A stretch of DNA of 9,084 bases from Chloroflexota bacterium. Lineage in GTDB: Bacteria; Chloroflexota; Dehalococcoidia; GIF9; AB-539-J10. The notes under the pieces are model-generated. The model saw only the letters and a program-made list of their open reading frames with translations, was not told the DNA's origin and made no database searches. The position numbers were made by a program, and so were the translations under genes. The stretch lies in the NCBI GenBank assembly GCA_015222255.1, contig JADFUX010000091.1, positions 1-9,084 on the forward strand, given 5' to 3'. Of the stretch, positions 5,207 to 9,084 are shown piece by piece; within the stretch, counting starts at the first letter, position 1, and every line of letters begins with the position of its first letter.

Positions 5207-6517
5207 TTGGCCGAAGTGCGTCCGTTTCGAGGTATCAGGTACAAGGAAAGGCTGGTTAAGGATTTAGGCAGAATTATCTGCCCTCCGTACGATGTTATCC
5301 CTCCTGCGCAACAGGAGATTTACTATAGGAGGGAAGAGAATAACGCTATTCGTTTGGAATATCCAATGGAGCAGCCCGGCGACAATGCTGAAAGCAACAA
5401 GTATACCAGAGCGGCCGTCACTCTCCAGAACTGGCTTGAGGATGGAGTCCTTCAAGTGGACCAGTCACCAGCCTTTTACCTCCATGACCACTATTTTACT
5501 TATATGGGAGAGAGGAGAAGGCGACGTGGATTAATAGCTCGAGTTAGATTGGAGCCATGGTATTGTGGCATTTACCCTCACGAAGAGACGTATTCCAAAG
5601 CTAAGAGCGATCGCTTGCAGCTAATGCGAGCTATTCAGGCTACTTCTAGCTCCATACTCGTCCTATACCAGGACTCAGCGCAAGGAGTTGCCGAAATACT
5701 GTCTAAAGCGGCGCAAGACAAACCAACAATTGAATGTCATTGCGGGCAAAGCGAGGCAATCTCTGTCGAGGAACAGCATCTAATTTGGACAATAACTGAG
5801 CCCGGACTTACAAGGCGGATCACCGAGCTGCTGGCTGATGTGCCCCTTTATATAGCTGATGGCCATCATAGGTACGAAACGGGGTTGACTTATCAGAAGG
5901 AGAGAATACGCGAAGTTGGAACTTCCACTGGGAATGAGGGTTTCAACTACATAATGATGGAGTTGGAGGATTTCTATGATCCAGGGCTGGCCATCTTGCC
6001 CATTCACAGGTTGCTACGTGGCGTGGCTACTTCATCGTTAGCTCAGCTAAGGACGAAACTTGAGCATATTTTCGCGGTGGAGTCCATTCCATTAACCGAG
6101 GGCTCAGTTAGCAATCTAGGAGGCAAAATGACCGGCGAAGCGGTCTTGGCGATCCTGGGTCTGGAGCGCGAAGCCTTGCTAATTCTAAGACAGCGTCAAG
6201 ATGTTTCCATTGAGGGGATGATGCCCGATAATCGTTGTCAGGCTTACAAGAACTTTGATGTCAGTATTCTTAGCCATCTTATTCTGCATGAAATGCTCGG
6301 GGTTGTGGATGGTGAGGGGGATATTGCCTATACCGTTGACACGAATGAAGCTTGGCAACAGATACGGGAGGGGGAATATCAACTGGCCTTCCTCTTGAAT
6401 GAGCCCCAAGTGGATGTGATCAAGGCTATCGCTGATGCCAGAGATAGGATGCCGCGCAAATCAACCTATTTCTACCCCAAGGTGCCAGCTGGGTTGATTA
6501 TGAATTCCCTAGATTGA
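5207..6517 (+). CDS. DUF1015 family protein (COG4198), function unknown
   Basis: Conserved protein of 436 residues, near the family's usual length. The TTG start at 5207 gives AEVRPFRGIRY, the characteristic DUF1015 opening, with an SD 7 nt upstream. The frame is open back to 5162, but those 15 residues do not look conserved. Family landmarks (numbered from 5207): ICPPYDVI near residue 24, NAIRLEYP near 46, PHEETYSKAKSDR near 124, the signature ADGHHRYET near 217, and the ending MPRKSTYFYPKVPAGLIMNSLD near 415. No signal peptide or membrane segment is seen, so it is probably cytosolic. It starts 11 nt after purL and is probably co-transcribed with it. DUF1015 genes are often neighbours of serA in Clostridia and Chloroflexota, and serA does lie next to it here, though convergently. 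The activity is unknown; a role tied to serine or amino-acid metabolism is only a context guess. Confidence 0.9.
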   Translation: MAEVRPFRGIRYKERLVKDLGRIICPPYDVIPPAQQEIYYRREENNAIRLEYPMEQPGDNAESNKYTRAAVTLQNWLEDGVLQVDQSPAFYLHDHYFTYMGERRRRRGLIARVRLEPWYCGIYPHEETYSKAKSDRLQLMRAIQATSSSILVLYQDSAQGVAEILSKAAQDKPTIECHCGQSEAISVEEQHLIWTITEPGLTRRITELLADVPLYIADGHHRYETGLTYQKERIREVGTSTGNEGFNYIMMELEDFYDPGLAILPIHRLLRGVATSSLAQLRTKLEHIFAVESIPLTEGSVSNLGGKMTGEAVLAILGLEREALLILRQRQDVSIEGMMPDNRCQAYKNFDVSILSHLILHEMLGVVDGEGDIAYTVDTNEAWQQIREGEYQLAFLLNEPQVDVIKAIADARDRMPRKSTYFYPKVPAGLIMNSLD

Positions 6518-6763
6518 CTGGGCTGTGTGGAAATCCCTGAAGGACTGCAATAGCCATAGCTATCGTCTGCTTTGAGTACCGCCGATTAGTTCACCTGCTT
6601 TCGTTCAGTCAGTGGATTCTCAATAGCTCTTGTGGGAGACCCTTACCGATTTGGGCGTCATTTCGAGTTCACAGGAGTTTCGGTGCAAAGCATTTGCTTC
6701 GCCAACGAACTCTAGGATATCTTCATGACTATTCCTGTCCCGTTCTCCCCCGATTATGTATCA
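6518..6763. other. Convergent intergenic spacer, no supported gene
   Basis: This 246-bp spacer separates the converging DUF1015 and serA genes. No stem followed by a T-run was found on either strand. The - strand has a 46-codon open stretch without a start codon (ending at TGA 6622-6620) that includes LEFVGEANALHRNSCELEMTP. The + strand word GTCATTTCGAGTTCACAGGAG resembles common dispersed intergenic repeats. It may be a repeat relic. Confidence 0.55.
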
Positions 6764-8326
6764 CTAAAGCTTTACTGGGCTAGCGGTGTGGATGCCAGGA
6801 AGGGCTAGTATTTCCTGCCTTTGCGCTTCAGCCAGGGACTCATCGAGAGCTAAGATCATCAGCGCCTTTCCTCTGGGCTTGAGTCGTGATAGGTGCATGG
6901 AGCTAATATTGATATCAGCTTTGCCTGCAATGGTGCCTATGGCACCAACAAGCCCCGGCCCGTCAATGTGGTCACAGAAAAGGAAATAGCCACCGGTGGG
7001 CACTATATCCATCCAGAAGTCGTCAACCTGGACGATGTGGGTGTCATTGTCTCTGACCGTGCCTGATATGGTAGTAGTTCTTACATTGGTATCAAGTTCC
7101 AGGGTAAGCAAGTTGGAATAATTCTGGCAGATGGCTTGTTTTTCTTCGCTTATCTTCAAGCCACGTTGAGTGGCGATGAAACCGACATTAACCAGATTGA
7201 TTCTTTCCTCGGTTGCTTGTTGTAATAACCCGCTGATAGTCGCTGTCTTAATAGGATTGCAATCATAGTTGGTGACTTCACCGCTATATGTAATGTGTAT
7301 TGAGCGTATTTGTCCTTCCATCAACTGGCTGGCAAGGCTGCCGATAGTCGAAGCTGCATTTATGAACGGCACTAGCTCCGGAGGGATATTGGGGGCATTA
7401 ACAGCATATCTGCTGAACTGCCCTTTAAGGACTGTCAGAACTTGCTCGGCGATATCTTGGGCTGCTTGAGCTTGAGCTTCGGTTGTGGAGGCACCAAGGT
7501 GTGGAGTAATGATTATTCTTTCATTTTTGAACAATGAGCTCTTGGTTAGTGGTTCTCTCTCAAAGACATCAAAAGCGGCGCCAGCCAGTCTCCCCTCCTC
7601 GATTGCTTTGACTACTTCCTTCTCATCAACCAGTCCACCTCTGGCGCAATTGATGATTCGAGCTGTTGGTTTGACCTTCGCCAGTTCCTCGGCACCTATT
7701 AGTTGGGTAGTAGTTGTTGTTAGTGGCACATGAAGCGAGAGAAAATCAGCTTCTGCAAGGACCTCATCTAGTGGGGCCAAATCCACCTTAATATTGCGAG
7801 CAAAGTCAGTGGATACAAAGGGATCGTGGGCAATAACATGCATTTCAAACGCTTGCGCTCTCTTGGCTACCTCGGAACCTACATTGCCTAAGCCGATAAT
7901 GCCTAATGTCTTATTTCTCAGCTCGACGCCGATCAGCTTCTCCCTTTGCCATTTGCCTGACTTAAGCTGATTATTCGCTTCAGGTACATTACGAGCTAAG
8001 GCAAGCATAAGGGCAATGGTATGTTCCGCTGCGGATACGGTATTGGCTGTGGGCGCATTAACTACCACTATCCCTTTTCTAGTGGCAGCATCAACATCGA
8101 TATTATCCGTCCCAACTCCTGCTCTGCCGATAACCTTGAGTTTCTCCCCGCGTTCAATAATTTCTGCACGTACCTTAGTCTGGCTGCGCACGACTAAAGC
8201 GTCGTAGTCACCGATTTTGGCTTTCAAATCCTCAGGGTTTAACCCTGGCTCCACAGTCACGTCGACATGCTGGCGGAGAAACTCTATCCCCTCTTTATCA
8301 ATTCGGTCCGCAATTAGTACTTTCAT
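6764..8326 (-). CDS. serA: D-3-phosphoglycerate dehydrogenase
   Basis: NAD-dependent oxidation of 3-phosphoglycerate to 3-phosphohydroxypyruvate, first step of the phosphorylated serine pathway. Length is 520 residues, the long form with four parts: substrate-binding segments (1-100 and after 285), a Rossmann NAD domain (about 100-285) with GLGNVG at 145-150 and the adenosine-binding Asp168, an intervening ASB-type domain (about 315-440), and a C-terminal ACT domain (about 447-520, starting FLFCDHIDGPGLVGAIG), the usual site of serine sensing. The catalytic triad appears as Arg229 (NCARGG), Glu258 (FEREP) and His276 (TPHLGAS). The ATG shares ATGA with the stop of the upstream aminotransferase gene, so translation is probably coupled. 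All key residues are present and feedback by serine is likely from the ACT domain. Confidence 0.96.
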   Translation of the reverse strand: MKVLIADRIDKEGIEFLRQHVDVTVEPGLNPEDLKAKIGDYDALVVRSQTKVRAEIIERGEKLKVIGRAGVGTDNIDVDAATRKGIVVVNAPTANTVSAAEHTIALMLALARNVPEANNQLKSGKWQREKLIGVELRNKTLGIIGLGNVGSEVAKRAQAFEMHVIAHDPFVSTDFARNIKVDLAPLDEVLAEADFLSLHVPLTTTTTQLIGAEELAKVKPTARIINCARGGLVDEKEVVKAIEEGRLAGAAFDVFEREPLTKSSLFKNERIIITPHLGASTTEAQAQAAQDIAEQVLTVLKGQFSRYAVNAPNIPPELVPFINAASTIGSLASQLMEGQIRSIHITYSGEVTNYDCNPIKTATISGLLQQATEERINLVNVGFIATQRGLKISEEKQAICQNYSNLLTLELDTNVRTTTISGTVRDNDTHIVQVDDFWMDIVPTGGYFLFCDHIDGPGLVGAIGTIAGKADINISSMHLSRLKPRGKALMILALDESLAEAQRQEILALPGIHTASPVKL

Positions 8327-9084
8327 TCTCTTGCCTGAGGTAGAGTCTTGGCTAACGCCTCCAACACGGTCTTAATGTCATCCTCTTCAACCCAGCCAAG
8401 ATGGCCGATGCGAAAGATTCTTCCCGATAGCTTGCTCTGCCCCCCAGCGATGACTACGTCATGTTCCTCTCTGAGAAGCTTGGCCAACTTGGGCACATTG
8501 AGTCTATCAAAGGCGTTCACTGCCGTTACAGTATTGGAGGCACAACCCTCTTCAGGGAAAAGGGATAATCCTAAAGACCTTACCCCGTCCCTGGCCGATT
8601 GAGCTACTCTGGCGTGCCGAGCAAATATGTTAGCCAGTCCCTCATTGAACATTAAGTCGAGGGTAGTATCCAAGCTGTAGAAGATGGAAATGGCTGGCGT
8701 CCACGGCGTTTGGCCCTTTCCCAGATAATCGTTAGCTTTGGTGAAATCCCAGTAAAAACGCGGCATCTTGGCATGGGCATGAGCTTTCCAAGCTTCTTCG
8801 CTCATGCTAACCATTGCTAGCCCGGGTGGTACCATCCATCCCTTTTGAGAGCCAGTTATAACCACATCACAGCGCCAGTCATCGACAGGCAAATCAATAC
8901 AGCCCAGGCTGCTTATAGCATCGACCAGTAGAAGCTTGTCAAATTCCTTAACCACAGTGCTCATGGTACTTAGGTCGTTAGTCACTCCCGTGGATGTTTC
9001 ATTGTGAGTCACCAGCACTGCCTTGATGTCGCCATCTGCCTTTAGTGCCTTGTTTATTGCTTCGGGATCAACCGGTTTTCCCCA
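8323..9084 (-). CDS. Class V aminotransferase, serine-glyoxylate/alanine-glyoxylate type (N-terminus beyond window)
   Basis: PLP-dependent fold-type I enzyme. The frame is open to the window edge; the 253 residues seen (from WGKPVDPEAINKAL) cover the second half of the large domain and the C-terminal domain of a protein that is normally about 360-380 residues. Motifs: VLVTHNETSTGV, the PLP-interacting Asp in LLVDAISSLG, and the Schiff-base lysine in VVITGSQKGWMVPPGLA. The C-terminal part has SGRIFRIGHLGWVEEDDI, typical of the AGXT/PucG group. It overlaps serA by 4 nt (ATGA). This pairing suggests it transaminates phosphohydroxypyruvate (the SerC role) or links serine and glyoxylate. The motifs are of the AGXT type rather than classical SerC, so the substrate remains open. 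A GTG at 9018 is internal, not the true start. Confidence 0.92.
   Translation of the reverse strand, partial: WGKPVDPEAINKALKADGDIKAVLVTHNETSTGVTNDLSTMSTVVKEFDKLLLVDAISSLGCIDLPVDDWRCDVVITGSQKGWMVPPGLAMVSMSEEAWKAHAHAKMPRFYWDFTKANDYLGKGQTPWTPAISIFYSLDTTLDLMFNEGLANIFARHARVAQSARDGVRSLGLSLFPEEGCASNTVTAVNAFDRLNVPKLAKLLREEHDVVIAGGQSKLSGRIFRIGHLGWVEEDDIKTVLEALAKTLPQARE

Overview
The window looks like an ordinary chromosomal segment of an anaerobic or environmental bacterium. Protein signatures (a short Chloroflexota-like bS21, a PurQ of the [10 protein letters not shown] type, a DUF1015 gene beside serA, and a class V aminotransferase fused to serA by an ATGA overlap) make me favour a Chloroflexota (Dehalococcoidia-like) or related metagenomic genome. 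This is inference from family resemblance, not a database result. No plasmid, phage, CRISPR or intact transposon signature was seen.

Region 1 (1-1585, + strand) is the end of a polyhydroxyalkanoate operon: a C-terminal stub that is probably PhaE, a complete class III-type PhaC, and a small GYD-domain protein. A 68-bp imperfect tandem duplication spans the phaC end and the GYD ribosome-binding site and start, creating an extra SD plus a six-codon mini-ORF. In the same frame just after the GYD stop lies the C-terminal tail of a second, diverged GYD gene.

Region 2 (1586-1947) has no gene I can support. It holds a 9-bp inverted repeat, a very strong 16-bp hairpin without a U-tract, and short repeats beside a promoter. 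Region 3 (1948-2282) is a compact rpsU unit: a near-consensus sigma-70 promoter, the 58-codon rpsU gene starting at GTG, and a factor-independent terminator that ends almost on the purQ start codon.

Region 4 (2288-6517, + strand) is purQ-purL-DUF1015, tightly packed. Both purL and the DUF1015 gene are assigned TTG starts supported by Shine-Dalgarno motifs. PurQ and PurL form the glutamine-dependent FGAM synthase of purine synthesis; the PurS subunit expected with this small PurL is not in the window. purL carries an in-frame Gly/Ser-rich insertion encoded by a GC-rich palindrome.

Region 5 (6518-9084) starts with a 246-bp convergent spacer. It continues on the - strand with serA (phosphoglycerate dehydrogenase, long form with ACT domain), preceded by and overlapping a class V aminotransferase cut by the window edge; together they probably supply serine. 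I do not see a clearly new multi-gene system. The most notable items are the tandem duplication with mini-ORF, the GYD remnant, the palindromic insertion in purL, the strong hairpin, and the alternative RNA pairing just upstream of purQ.
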